From contig SVTJ01000001.1 in assembly GCA_015063845.1 (NCBI GenBank), positions 186,001 to 250,000 of the forward strand: DNA of 64,000 nucleotides, given 5' to 3'. Shown one piece after another: positions 1 to 7,340 of the stretch. Position 1 is the first letter of the stretch. The number at the start of each line of letters is the position of its first letter. Source of the stretch: Oscillospiraceae bacterium. Its GTDB lineage: Bacteria > Bacillota > Clostridia > Oscillospirales > CAG-272. Both the position numbers and the translations under genes were made by a program. Under the pieces are notes generated by a model. The model saw nothing but the letters and a program-made list of their open reading frames with translations. It had not been told where the DNA came from and searched no databases.

Positions 1-217
1 CAAGCTCGAAGCAGAAACGGCGAAGAATATCGTCGGGATCGCCCTTACCGGAAACAGCGAGTATAACAAGACGCTCGTTCTGGCAGGAGTAGGCAGGCGG
101 AATAATGTCGATAGCGTTCGCATTCTGCGCAAGGTCGAATTCAACCTTTACAGCTTCAGCAATGCTTTTCATTTTTGCCTTACCGGAGTAGTAAAGAAAT
201 CTCATTTTGAGTGCCAT
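1..217 (-). CDS. Flavodoxin-like protein, N-terminal part (cut by window edge)
   Basis: The first 72 residues of a protein read off the left edge of the window. It starts at an ATG (217-215) with a GGAGG site (227-231) about 9 bases upstream. The fragment begins MALKMRFLYYSGKAKMKS, a short beta strand followed by a loop and helix where flavodoxins bind the FMN phosphate. It continues with a second strand (residues 50-56, RLVILAV) and a segment (GKGDPDDILRRF) like the helix after the second strand of flavodoxins. That pattern suggests a flavodoxin-like fold, but the phosphate loop is not a textbook one and the C-terminal two thirds are missing. The gene is well supported by its ribosome site and promoter; the family is a guess. 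Confidence 0.55.
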   Translation of the reverse strand, partial: MALKMRFLYYSGKAKMKSIAEAVKVEFDLAQNANAIDIIPPAYSCQNERLVILAVSGKGDPDDILRRFCFEL

Positions 218-542
218 AAGTAAATTCCTCCAAAGATCATTATTATGACTACATTATAGCACATAATGCGATCAAAATAAATAAACATTTTGTAAATCTT
301 TGCAATGTAATCAAATCAATTTAACCGCTTTGAGGGAATACCTTCGGGGGAACAAGGATAACGACCATATTGGTGACTGTATTTTAACAGAGATAAAATT
401 ATACAAAATGCAAATTTTGTATAATTTAGGGAAGCGGAATTTGAGGGGTTTTAAAGTATCAGGTGGAATGATGTATTTGGAATACCCTGATATGAGCTTG
501 ATCGTGCTATATTTATGATGTTTGATAAGGAGTATTTGCCCT
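218..542. other. AT-rich intergenic region with a perfect 14-bp dyad
   Basis: This gap of about 325 bases holds the promoter and ribosome site of the left-hand gene and the ribosome site (AAGGAGT, 527-533) of the right-hand gene. It also contains a perfect inverted repeat: AAATTATACAAAAT (396-409), GCAA, then ATTTTGTATAATTT (414-427). Each arm contains a TATAAT in outward orientation. A 72-codon open frame at 300-518 has no ribosome site and no recognisable protein, so I do not call it a gene. No U-tract follows the dyad, so it looks more like an operator or paired -10 elements than a terminator. Confidence 0.6.
253..275 (-). promoter_or_regulatory. Probable promoter of the flavodoxin-like gene
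   Basis: On the minus strand a TATAAT at 258-253 is preceded by TGC, an extended -10 (TGnTATAAT). The -35 position holds only a weak match (TTTATT), so the call rests mainly on the extended -10 and its place 36 bases before the start codon. Confidence 0.5.
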
Positions 543-1232
543 GTGAGTTTCTTGGATTTTAACTCTTTGATAATCAGCAATAACGATACCGATAGATCTT
601 CGCTATCTAATACGCTTACATATTTTAAGGACCTTGGTATTCGTAGATTTATAGTTACCTGTGGTGTTGATCCTGCTATCGATACTTATTCAAGTATGCT
701 ATCCGATATTCGTGCTCTGCGTGCTGCTGCAATGGATGCGCGTCCACGCGCTGTGTCACTATTGGTCGTACCGTGCGTTCATTTGTCTTGTGGAGTCCTT
801 AGAAACCCTATATTAAAGAAGCTGTCATATAATGGTACGCACATATTTGTTCAAGCACCTTTGTTTGTCGATGACAAGTGGCTTCCGTCCGATATCAATT
901 ATCTTTTGTATAAACAAAATCTCAAGCCTATATTTGTTTCCTTCGAGCGTAATCTTTTGACATCCGATTATGAGTTTGGCAATAAATTATACAAAACTCA
1001 AAGCTCGCGGTTTTGTCTTGACCTGAATTTTTTGACGGGTGCCGATGGAAGACGCCGTGTCGAACAAGCGATATTCAGAAACATTCCCGTTATACCTTGT
1101 GTTTCGGGTCGATTTGAAAACTACGAATCTCAGATTCGTCGGTTTGAGATACTTAAGACAAGACTTGGAGCATCCAATTATTACCGTCTCTCCAGGACGC
1201 TCAACGATAACGGCAAAGCATTGTTTACTTGA
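543..1232 (+). CDS. Degenerate PHP-domain protein related to CpsB/YwqE tyrosine phosphatases
   Basis: A 229-residue protein that follows the CpsB/YwqE plan in order. There is a 'DLGIRRFIVT' strand (compare 'DGITTIVATPHH'), an 'LLVVPCVHLSCGVL' segment, an 'LSYNGTHIFVQAPL' segment (compare 'LNGSRYLLIELP'), 'LKPIFVSFERN' (compare 'YIPIIAHPERY'), and a late 'NIPVIPCVSGR' (compare 'VHFVASDAH'). Metal-binding residues of the family are missing at every site: no N-terminal HxH, Phe for His before ER, and no SDxH. It is therefore probably not a metal-dependent phosphatase. The start is GTG 543, nine bases after AAGGAGT; the earlier TTG at 522 would sit upstream of that ribosome site. Its end overlaps the end of spoIIID by eight bases. 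The family assignment is a distant one made by eye. Confidence 0.5.
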   Translation: MSFLDFNSLIISNNDTDRSSLSNTLTYFKDLGIRRFIVTCGVDPAIDTYSSMLSDIRALRAAAMDARPRAVSLLVVPCVHLSCGVLRNPILKKLSYNGTHIFVQAPLFVDDKWLPSDINYLLYKQNLKPIFVSFERNLLTSDYEFGNKLYKTQSSRFCLDLNFLTGADGRRRVEQAIFRNIPVIPCVSGRFENYESQIRRFEILKTRLGASNYYRLSRTLNDNGKALFT

Positions 1233-1491
1233 CAGTTTTGATATTTATGTATTTTTGACGTGTTGCTTCCCCACCTCTCAAGTGTCTTTCTTGCTTGTTG
1301 ATCGCAAGTATTTGTTTTGCTTGATAATATAGCGTCTTATTAACTCTTTTGAGCGTTTGTGTCACGTCCTTATGTACTGTGCTTTTGCTTATTCCGAAAT
1401 GTGCTGCGACCGCTCTTACAGTAGCTTTGTTTTCTATCAGATACGTTGCGATGATAACGCACCGTTCTTTGTTACCTGAAATATACATCAT
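1225..1491 (-). CDS. spoIIID: Sporulation transcriptional regulator SpoIIID
   Basis: An 88-residue DNA-binding regulator of the mother-cell programme in endospore formation; in Bacillus it modulates sigma-E genes and helps switch to sigma-K. The match is clear along the whole length. The helix-turn-helix reads TVRAVAAHFGISKSTVHKD (about residues 24-42; B. subtilis has TVRVIAKEFGVSKSTVHKD), and the C-terminal basic segment HLRGGEATRQKY matches the family's HLRGGEATKLKY. The length is normal for the family. A GGAG lies nine bases before ATG 1491, and a second ATG follows at once. It is transcribed alone and converges on the PHP-like gene with an eight-base 3' overlap. I could not identify a convincing sigma-E promoter in the 80 bases upstream. 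Confidence 0.95.
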   Translation of the reverse strand: MMYISGNKERCVIIATYLIENKATVRAVAAHFGISKSTVHKDVTQTLKRVNKTLYYQAKQILAINKQERHLRGGEATRQKYINIKTVK

Positions 1492-1570
1492 TGCTTACAT
1501 CTCCATTCGTTTGTTCTTTAAATCTATATGAGAGATAAGCGTCATTTATTATTAATTGAGGAAATTTACT

Positions 1571-2347
1571 ATGATCAAGGAACAGTCCAAATTTAACAAC
1601 TCCAATATTTTTGAAGGAATGCCATCTATATCCGCTGTCATTAAGTCTATCGAAAATGGAAATAGCGACAGACTTATTATTGCCGTGTACGTTGACGAAC
1701 AAAGGGTCGATGCAAAGCGTAAAGAGATAGGATTTTTGAAAGCCAAGGCAGTACGGCACGGGTTTGATATCCATTTTGAAAAACATGAGCATATTGATGA
1801 GCTCGCTGTCGGTAATACACACGGCGGTATTATTGCGGAATGTACTGACAAAACTATCCCACTACTTGACGAAAAAAGCATAGTTTCCAATGGCGTTTAT
1901 TATATGCTTGAGGGGATCGAGGATCCTTATAATTTTGGCAATGCCATAAGATCCTTGTATGCTTCGGGTGCTGACGGTATCATCGTAGGCTCGCGAAATT
2001 GGCTGGGTGTTGCGGGTACAGTTGCACGTGCTTCGGCAGGTGCATCGGAGCTTTTGCCTGCGTATGTATGTGACAGCGCCGCTGATGCTGTAAATATGTT
2101 TAAAGCTTGCGGATATAGAACGGTTTGCGCGGGTATAAGAGATTCCGTCTCCTTGTTTGAAACAGACCTTGCAAAACCAATATTCATAGTACTCGGCGGC
2201 GAAAAACGCGGCATATCACGAAGTGTTTTGGAGCTTGCTGACGATATTGTTCGAATCGATTATGGAACGAATTTTAACGGCTCGCTTTCTGCATCTGCAT
2301 CAGCTGCGGTATTTGCATTTGAAGTGCTAAGATACAACAAAAAATAA
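1571..2347 (+). CDS. TrmH/SpoU-family RNA 2'-O-ribose methyltransferase
   Basis: A 258-residue SPOUT enzyme expected to methylate the 2'-hydroxyl of a ribose in rRNA or tRNA using S-adenosylmethionine. The three family motifs are present. Motif 1 is EGIEDPYNFGNAIRSLYASG (about residues 114-133). Motif 2 is the S-adenosylmethionine loop IVLGGEKRGIS (about 211-221). Motif 3 is NGSLSASASAAVFAFE near the C terminus, the trefoil-knot helix usually written LNVSVAAAI. The N-terminal 90 residues look like the L30e-like substrate-binding domain of this family. ATG 1571 is chosen because GAGGA ends eight bases before it; a longer frame from TTG 1556 has no ribosome site. The exact target nucleotide cannot be told from sequence. 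It leads a plus-strand run with proC and two membrane-protein genes. Confidence 0.85.
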   Translation: MIKEQSKFNNSNIFEGMPSISAVIKSIENGNSDRLIIAVYVDEQRVDAKRKEIGFLKAKAVRHGFDIHFEKHEHIDELAVGNTHGGIIAECTDKTIPLLDEKSIVSNGVYYMLEGIEDPYNFGNAIRSLYASGADGIIVGSRNWLGVAGTVARASAGASELLPAYVCDSAADAVNMFKACGYRTVCAGIRDSVSLFETDLAKPIFIVLGGEKRGISRSVLELADDIVRIDYGTNFNGSLSASASAAVFAFEVLRYNKK

Positions 2348-2373
2348 TAAAATAACCTATAACTCTTTATTGT

Positions 2374-2406
2374 TTGTTAAAAATTATTTGTTATAATTGT
2401 TATAAT
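2374..2406 (+). promoter_or_regulatory. Possible promoter upstream of proC
   Basis: The 79-base gap before proC holds two perfect TATAAT boxes (2392-2397 and 2401-2406) and a TTGTTA at 2374-2379. Neither spacing (12 or 21) is ideal, so proC may have its own weak promoter or may depend on read-through from the methyltransferase gene. Confidence 0.3.
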
Positions 2407-2426
2407 ACGTGTATTGGAGATAATTT

Positions 2427-3242
2427 ATGGATAAAACACTTGCCGTCATCGGCGTTGGTAATATGGCGGGAGCTATCATTTCGGGTATTCAATCTTCGGA
2501 TATCGGTATTTCCGAAATATTTCTATACGATAAGCTAACAGATAAGTACTCTTCCCTGCCTCGCGGCAATTGTAAATATATTCCATGTGATAGCATATGG
2601 GATGCGATTGATCGCGCGGATTACGTTCTGCTCTCAGTAAAACCGCAGAATTTTAACGAGGTGCTTTCGGAAATATCACAGCACCCCCGTCACAGTAAAA
2701 AGGTGTATATAACGATAGCTGCGGGTATAACAGTTCAAACTGTATCAAGTGCAGTGAGTACTGACAGCGTAGTGCGTGTTCTTCCCAATATTCCAATGAC
2801 TATCGGTAGTGGCGTATCTCTTGTTTGCAGAAATGATAACGTTGGCGCAGATGTATTTTCTTTTGTATGCCAAATGTTTTCTGCGTGTGGCTCTACTGTC
2901 GTTATCGAAGAAGAACATATGAACAGAATGATAGGTGTAACTTCTTCCTCACCCGCATACGTATTTAAATTTATTGATTGCATATACAAAGGTGCTATTG
3001 CGCAAGGATTACCTACCGAAGGACTTATCGATGCTATTTGTGATGTGTTTATCGGCTCGGCGATGTTGCTCAAACAGTCGGGAGAGACAGCTGACTCACT
3101 TATCTCAAAGGTCGCTTCAAAGGGCGGTACAACTCAAAAAGCGCTTGACAGTATGGATAGTGCCAATATCACGAATATAATCGTGGATGCCATGGTGGCG
3201 TGCACAAATCGTGCGGATGAGCTTGGCAGAGCCGAAAAGTAA
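2427..3242 (+). CDS. proC: Pyrroline-5-carboxylate reductase
   Basis: Catalyses the last step of proline synthesis, NAD(P)H-dependent reduction of 1-pyrroline-5-carboxylate to L-proline, in the cytoplasm. The 271 residues match the family length. The N terminus has the Rossmann dinucleotide loop (IGVGNMAGAI, residues 8-17). It is followed by a 'LSVKPQNF' strand (about 72-79) and 'VRVLPNIPMTIGSG' (about 116-129), the conserved PN-P segment of ProC. The C-terminal dimerisation domain has the family's 'TSSSPAYVF' and 'KVASKGGTTQKALD' motifs, in which the loop around SKGGTT contacts substrate. GGAG lies 8 bases before ATG 2427. No other proline gene (proA, proB) is in the window. Confidence 0.95.
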   Translation: MDKTLAVIGVGNMAGAIISGIQSSDIGISEIFLYDKLTDKYSSLPRGNCKYIPCDSIWDAIDRADYVLLSVKPQNFNEVLSEISQHPRHSKKVYITIAAGITVQTVSSAVSTDSVVRVLPNIPMTIGSGVSLVCRNDNVGADVFSFVCQMFSACGSTVVIEEEHMNRMIGVTSSSPAYVFKFIDCIYKGAIAQGLPTEGLIDAICDVFIGSAMLLKQSGETADSLISKVASKGGTTQKALDSMDSANITNIIVDAMVACTNRADELGRAEK

Positions 3243-3286
3243 TATCTATGCTTGATTCAACATAATATTTAATATCTTTTTAGATA

Positions 3287-3889
3287 ATGAGGTGTGTGTT
3301 GAAGTATACTAAAAGCTCCGATGAGATAAAATTAGAAAAGATAAAGATACTCTTTCAATTTGCGATAATGCTTATAGCTTCAATAGTTCTCGGCGTATGT
3401 CTGGCAAGGGTTATAAGCATTGACCTAAGGTCTACGGCAACGGCAAACATATTGCGCCATTTTTCTCCGCAAGGAACAAAGGGCGTGGGTGATTTTCTTG
3501 AGTATTTAAGGTATTCAGCTTTCGACGTTATTGTTGTCGTTTTGCTGGTGATATTTTCGTTTTCTTTTATCAATTACATCATTAGCGATATCGTTATCGT
3601 TATGTACGGAGCTAAACTTGGAATAGCATCTTCGCTGTTGCTTGCCATTCCCGAGGTGAGAGCTTTCGATAGATTTGTGTTTTTTACGTTTAAACCTCTG
3701 CTTCTTATCCTGATTGTATTATTCAGTTACAAAATGGCGTTGTTTTCGTTGGAGATACGAAGGTTTTCAAACAACGGCAGACTTGTTGCTGACAGAAGAA
3801 AAACGCTTTCTATGTTGCTTGCCTCGCTTGCTTTTATCGGACTAATTTTGATCATAAACGGACTTTACTGTCTGTGCCTATATATCTAA
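3287..3889 (+). CDS. Multi-pass membrane protein, SpoIIM-like (DUF95-type)
   Basis: About 200 residues with five likely membrane helices (near residues 24-45, 80-101, 108-121, 132-152 and 172-197). The layout resembles stage II sporulation protein M. A first helix is followed by a soluble loop, then 'FLEYLRYSAFDVIVV' (compare SpoIIM 'FFHYLKYIGLMWILG'), a glycine-containing helix pair (MYGAKLGIASSLLLAIPE), and a late 'LFSYKMALFSLEIRRF' helix. SpoIIM works with SpoIID and SpoIIP in engulfment. The similarity is of pattern rather than of strong motifs, so this remains tentative. The start is uncertain: ATG 3287 has no ribosome site, whereas GAGG at 3289-3292 would suit TTG 3299. The next gene begins 23 bases after the stop, suggesting co-transcription. 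Confidence 0.5.
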   Translation: MRCVLKYTKSSDEIKLEKIKILFQFAIMLIASIVLGVCLARVISIDLRSTATANILRHFSPQGTKGVGDFLEYLRYSAFDVIVVVLLVIFSFSFINYIISDIVIVMYGAKLGIASSLLLAIPEVRAFDRFVFFTFKPLLLILIVLFSYKMALFSLEIRRFSNNGRLVADRRKTLSMLLASLAFIGLILIINGLYCLCLYI

Positions 3890-3912
3890 TCAAAAAAAGG
3901 AAAGTATTTAAA

Positions 3913-4899
3913 TTGAAAAACACAGGTGAAACAAAGAAAAAGAAATTTAAGCTTTTTGATATGAATCGTGACGGAAAAGGTGTTGATGATTTTGAAGACC
4001 GTAAGCCGACGCTTAAGTTTTTCTTCAAGTTGTACTTCAGAAAATTCACACAGCTGCTTCAGCTCAATTTGCTTATGCTGCTTATGGCGATACCGTTTAT
4101 CGTTATGATCTTCGTATTTTTGCTCGGTCAAAAGACGCCGACAGTAACAAGTATGATGTTCGCTCCGCTTTACGGAATCGCAAAGTCGGGTGGCGATGTT
4201 GGTCTTTGGGGCGCGCTTGATCCTACTGTTATCCAGATGGAGATCCCGATATTCAGTCCCTTGGTTATGGGTATTATTATTGCTTTGATGGTGTTGCTTG
4301 CGGTAACGTGGGGATGGCTAAATACGGGTGCTGCGTACGTCACAAGGGGCCTTGTAAGGGGTGACCCCGTGTTCATTATGTCCGATTTTATATATGGTAT
4401 AAAGAGAAATTTAAAGCAGGGTTTTTTCCTCGGACTTCTTGATTTTATTTTCTGTGCTGTACTTATTGCCGATTTTGCGTATTACTATAACGTCACGGGC
4501 TCTTTTATGGCTGACTTTATGTATTTCGCGATATTCGCATTGATAATTATTTATTTTGTAATGAGATTTTATATTTATCTCTTGCTTATAACTTTTGATC
4601 TGAAAACTTTCAAGATACTTAAAAATGCGCTTATCTTCTCTGTCCTTGGCTTTAAGAGAAATACGATGGCTGTGTTAGGAATATTGCTTCTTTTGGCTAT
4701 ACACATAGCACTTATTATATTGCTGCTTCCCTACGGAATCTCAATACCGATAGTTCTTCCCTTCGTGTATATTTTAGCAACCTTCCTGTTTATGTCGACT
4801 TATGCTGCGTATCCGATCATCGATAGATATATGATTGAGCCGTATGCTGACGAAAACGCTGACAACGACCAAGATACTGCAGACGAAATAACTGAATAA
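3913..4899 (+). CDS. DUF624/YesL-like membrane protein
   Basis: A 328-residue integral membrane protein with a charged, lysine-rich N terminus (residues 1-45), about five or six hydrophobic segments and an acidic tail (DENADNDQDTADE). The core matches the DUF624/YesL pattern. An early helix at 'LNLLMLLMAIPFIVMIFV' is followed by 'WLNTGAAYVTRGLVRGDPVF' (the conserved link between helices two and three), then repeated hydrophobic segments and a small-residue rich last helix. YesL-type proteins often neighbour sugar transporters, but no function is established and none is suggested by this context. The start is TTG 3913, after AAAGGAAAG at 3896-3904; a longer frame from 3874 would overlap the upstream gene and lacks a ribosome site. 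A strong terminator follows the stop. Confidence 0.65.
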   Translation: MKNTGETKKKKFKLFDMNRDGKGVDDFEDRKPTLKFFFKLYFRKFTQLLQLNLLMLLMAIPFIVMIFVFLLGQKTPTVTSMMFAPLYGIAKSGGDVGLWGALDPTVIQMEIPIFSPLVMGIIIALMVLLAVTWGWLNTGAAYVTRGLVRGDPVFIMSDFIYGIKRNLKQGFFLGLLDFIFCAVLIADFAYYYNVTGSFMADFMYFAIFALIIIYFVMRFYIYLLLITFDLKTFKILKNALIFSVLGFKRNTMAVLGILLLLAIHIALIILLLPYGISIPIVLPFVYILATFLFMSTYAAYPIIDRYMIEPYADENADNDQDTADEITE

Positions 4900-4900
4900 T

Positions 4901-4934
4901 AAAAAACCGTTTGCTTTTTTAGCAAACGGTTTTT
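4901..4934. terminator. Bidirectional rho-independent terminator
   Basis: A perfect 14-bp stem (4901-4914 with 4921-4934, AAAACCGTTTGCT on the left) has a short T loop and T-tracts on both strands. It separates the plus-strand trmH-proC run from the minus-strand nfnAB genes and can serve both. Confidence 0.9.
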
Positions 4935-4947
4935 TATTTATTATGTT

Positions 4948-6357
4948 TTATAAAAGATATTCTGAAATTGCCTTAGCCGCAACCTTTCCGGCACCCATAG
5001 CGGAAATAACGGTAGCAGCGCCTGTGACGGCATCGCCACCTGCATAAACGCCCTCACGAGTTGTAGCGCCTGTTGACTCTTCAACGATAATTCCGCCGTG
5101 TCTGTTAACGTCAAGTCCGCTTGTTGTCATTTTTATGAGCGGATTGGGAGACGTACCAATCGACATTATCACGGTGTCAACGTCAAGCACGTATTCGCTG
5201 TCAGGTATGGGAATAGGTCTGCGACGTCCCTTCTCATCAGGTTCGCCGAGCTGCATTTTTATGCATTTCATACCGGTTACGAATCCGTTCTTGGGATCGC
5301 GCTTGTCTGTGGGATTGTTGTAGCCAAGTATCTCTGTTGGATTGTTGAGAAGGAGAAACTCAATTCCCTCTTCCATAGCATGCTCGACCTCTTCACGTCG
5401 CGCGGGGAGCTCTTCCATTGAACGTCTGTAAACGATATATACCTTCTCAGCGCCAAGTCTCAGAGCAGTTCTCGCAGCGTCCATAGCGACGTTTCCGCCA
5501 CCGACTACTGCTACCTTGCCCCCCTTCATTATAGGAGTAACAGGCTCGTTTTTATATGACTTCATAAGGTTTGAACGAGTAAGGAATTCATTTGCGGAGT
5601 AAACGCCTTTGTAAGCCTCACCCGGAATACCCATAAAGTTTGGAAGTCCCGCACCAGAGCCTATAAATACAGCCTCATATCCCATATCAAACAGCTCGTC
5701 GACTGTAAGTGTTTTTCCAATGACTATATTTGTTTGAATATCAACGCCCATAGCCGTGAGGTTGTCAACTTCCTTTTGAACTATTGCCTTAGGCAAACGA
5801 AATTCGGGAATACCGTACACAAGAACTCCGCCTGCTTTGTGAAGTGCTTCAAAGACAGTTACGCTGAAGCCCTGCTTTGCAAGGTCGCCCGCACAAGTAA
5901 GTCCGGATGGTCCTGAGCCTACTATAGCAACTTTGTGACCGTTATATTCCTTGATGTCGGGTATCTCATTAGAATGTGCATTGTGCCAGTCGGCAACAAA
6001 GCGCTCAAGTCTGCCAATACCAACCGGCTCACCCTTTATTCCTCGTACACACTTGTTTTCACACTGTGTTTCCTGAGGACAAACTCGTCCACACACAGCA
6101 GGCAGGCTCGATGATCTTGAAATGATTTTATATGCGCCCTCAAAATCTCCGTCTTTAATCTTTGAGATGAACTCGGGTATATGGATATTGACGGGACAGC
6201 CGTTCACACAAGGCATATGCTTGCAATTGAGGCATCTGAGAGCTTCGTCTATGGCAGTTGCTTCATCGTAACCAATTGCTACTTCATCGAAGTTCTTAGC
6301 GCGTTCTTGGGGCTCTTGAGTAGGCATAGGATTTTTCTTTAACGACATATTTGCCAT
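4948..6357 (-). CDS. nfnB: NADH-dependent ferredoxin:NADP+ oxidoreductase, large subunit NfnB
   Basis: Large subunit of the electron-bifurcating Nfn transhydrogenase, which couples oxidation of reduced ferredoxin and NADH to reduction of two NADP+ and supplies NADPH in clostridia. The 469 residues are of the glutamate-synthase small-subunit type. Two cysteine groups for [4Fe-4S] clusters (CLNCKHMPCVNGCP at 42-55 and CGRVCPQETQCENKC at about 89-103) precede an FAD dinucleotide loop (VGSGPSG, about 146-152). A second loop for NADP follows (VVGGGNVAMDAA, about 287-298), and the C-terminal segment (YAGGDAVTGAATV) closes the FAD site. GGAGG stands nine bases before ATG 6357, inside the end of nfnA, one base of spacing apart. 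Alone it could be called a glutamate synthase beta chain; pairing with nfnA, and no gltB nearby, favours Nfn. Confidence 0.88.
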   Translation of the reverse strand: MANMSLKKNPMPTQEPQERAKNFDEVAIGYDEATAIDEALRCLNCKHMPCVNGCPVNIHIPEFISKIKDGDFEGAYKIISRSSSLPAVCGRVCPQETQCENKCVRGIKGEPVGIGRLERFVADWHNAHSNEIPDIKEYNGHKVAIVGSGPSGLTCAGDLAKQGFSVTVFEALHKAGGVLVYGIPEFRLPKAIVQKEVDNLTAMGVDIQTNIVIGKTLTVDELFDMGYEAVFIGSGAGLPNFMGIPGEAYKGVYSANEFLTRSNLMKSYKNEPVTPIMKGGKVAVVGGGNVAMDAARTALRLGAEKVYIVYRRSMEELPARREEVEHAMEEGIEFLLLNNPTEILGYNNPTDKRDPKNGFVTGMKCIKMQLGEPDEKGRRRPIPIPDSEYVLDVDTVIMSIGTSPNPLIKMTTSGLDVNRHGGIIVEESTGATTREGVYAGGDAVTGAATVISAMGAGKVAAKAISEYLL

Positions 6358-6358
6358 T

Positions 6359-7213
6359 TTACTTTACCTCCTTGCCAAACAAATTACATGTCTTTTCGTA
6401 TGCGTGACGTTCAAAATCCCTGTACATCAAGCTACGTGACATTGCTTCATCAAAATCAATCTCGTATCCGTTGAAATCTGGGCCGTCAACACAAGCGAAC
6501 TCCGTGACTTTTTTTCCGTCTCTGTTAAGTGTGAGACGGCATCCGCCGCACATTCCTGTTCCGTCTATCATAATCGGGTTCATAGATACCGTGCAAGGAA
6601 TTCCCGTGGGACGAACTGCCTCAACTACAAACTTCATCATTATAAGCGGGCCTATGGTTATAACTTCATCAAAAGTCTCGCCGTTTGCGAACATTTCTTC
6701 AAGAGGTTTACAAACGTTGCCTTGCATACCGTAAGAACCGTCATCGGTCATCACGTAAAGCTTACTTGATGCATTTTTAAATTCATTCTCAAGAATAAGA
6801 AGGTCTTTGCTTCTGAAGCCTATTATTGAGGTTACATCACAACCTAAGCTATGAAGCTTTTGAGCAATGGGAAGCGCGATAGCGCAACCAACACCACCAC
6901 CGACGATGCACACCTTCTTAAGTCCGTCTGTTTTGGTCTCCTTGCCAAGAGGACCGACAAAGTCCTGAATATATTCGCCTTCGTTCTTCTGATTGAGAAG
7001 CGCGGTCGTAGCTCCGACTATCTGAAAAATGATAGTAACGCTTCCCTTTTCTCTATCGTATCCGGCGACTGTAAGGGGGATTCTTTCACCCTCATCGTCA
7101 ACACGAAGAATTATAAACTGACCTGGTTGCGCCTTTTTAGCCACAAAAGGAGCTTCGATCTCCATCAGCGTGACAGTAGGATTAAGAACTTGCTTTTTTA
7201 ATATTTTATACAT
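6359..7213 (-). CDS. nfnA: NADH-dependent ferredoxin:NADP+ oxidoreductase, small subunit NfnA
   Basis: Small subunit of Nfn (284 residues), belonging to the sulfide dehydrogenase/dihydroorotate dehydrogenase electron-transfer family. It binds FAD and NAD(H) and carries a [2Fe-2S] cluster. The flavin site shows as GERIPLTVAGYD (about residues 42-53) and the nucleotide site as VCIVGGGVGCAIALP (about 102-116). The iron-sulfur ligands are in 'GMCGGCRLT' plus a later 'ACVDG' near the C terminus. It is the first gene of a two-gene operon with nfnB, with its own promoter 40-70 bases upstream and GAGGG ahead of ATG 7213. A 19-bp imperfect dyad lies between promoter and ribosome site and may be an operator. 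Confidence 0.88.
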   Translation of the reverse strand: MYKILKKQVLNPTVTLMEIEAPFVAKKAQPGQFIILRVDDEGERIPLTVAGYDREKGSVTIIFQIVGATTALLNQKNEGEYIQDFVGPLGKETKTDGLKKVCIVGGGVGCAIALPIAQKLHSLGCDVTSIIGFRSKDLLILENEFKNASSKLYVMTDDGSYGMQGNVCKPLEEMFANGETFDEVITIGPLIMMKFVVEAVRPTGIPCTVSMNPIMIDGTGMCGGCRLTLNRDGKKVTEFACVDGPDFNGYEIDFDEAMSRSLMYRDFERHAYEKTCNLFGKEVK

Positions 7214-7228
7214 TTTTTTACCCTCGAT

Positions 7229-7247
7229 ATTGTTAAAAACTAACGAT
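7229..7247. promoter_or_regulatory. Dyad in nfnAB leader, possible redox-repressor site
   Basis: ATTGTTA (7229-7235) and TAACGAT (7241-7247) form a seven-base inverted repeat with one mismatch and five bases between. It resembles the Rex operator TTGTTAA-n4-TTAACAA but is one base shorter. It sits just downstream of the -10, where a repressor would block transcription. Confidence 0.35.
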
Positions 7248-7252
7248 ACATT

Positions 7253-7281
7253 ATTTTAACACATTTCTCAAATAATTTCAA
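7253..7281 (-). promoter_or_regulatory. Promoter of nfnAB
   Basis: Reading on the minus strand: TTGAAA (7281-7276), 17-base spacer, TAAAAT (7258-7253), the latter preceded by TGT to give an extended -10. It lies 40 bases upstream of nfnA. Confidence 0.75.
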
Positions 7282-7292
7282 TAGTATTTAAC

Positions 7293-7325
7293 AAAAAAAG
7301 CGGACACACCATAAGGTGTATCCGC
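7293..7325 (-). terminator. Terminator of rpsB-tsf
   Basis: On the minus strand an 11-bp stem (GCGGATACACC with GGTGTGTCCGC, one G-T pair) and a TTAT loop are followed by seven T residues (7299-7293), 15 bases after the tsf stop codon. Confidence 0.9.
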
Positions 7326-7340
7326 TTAAATTTTTGGTAA

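Noticed and set aside
300..518. 72-codon frame in the first intergenic region
   Set aside because: No ribosome site, low-complexity translation, and it covers a palindrome.
1492..1570. Sigma-E promoter ahead of spoIIID
   Set aside because: A TCATATA resembles a -35, but no -10 like CATACAnT at proper spacing was found.
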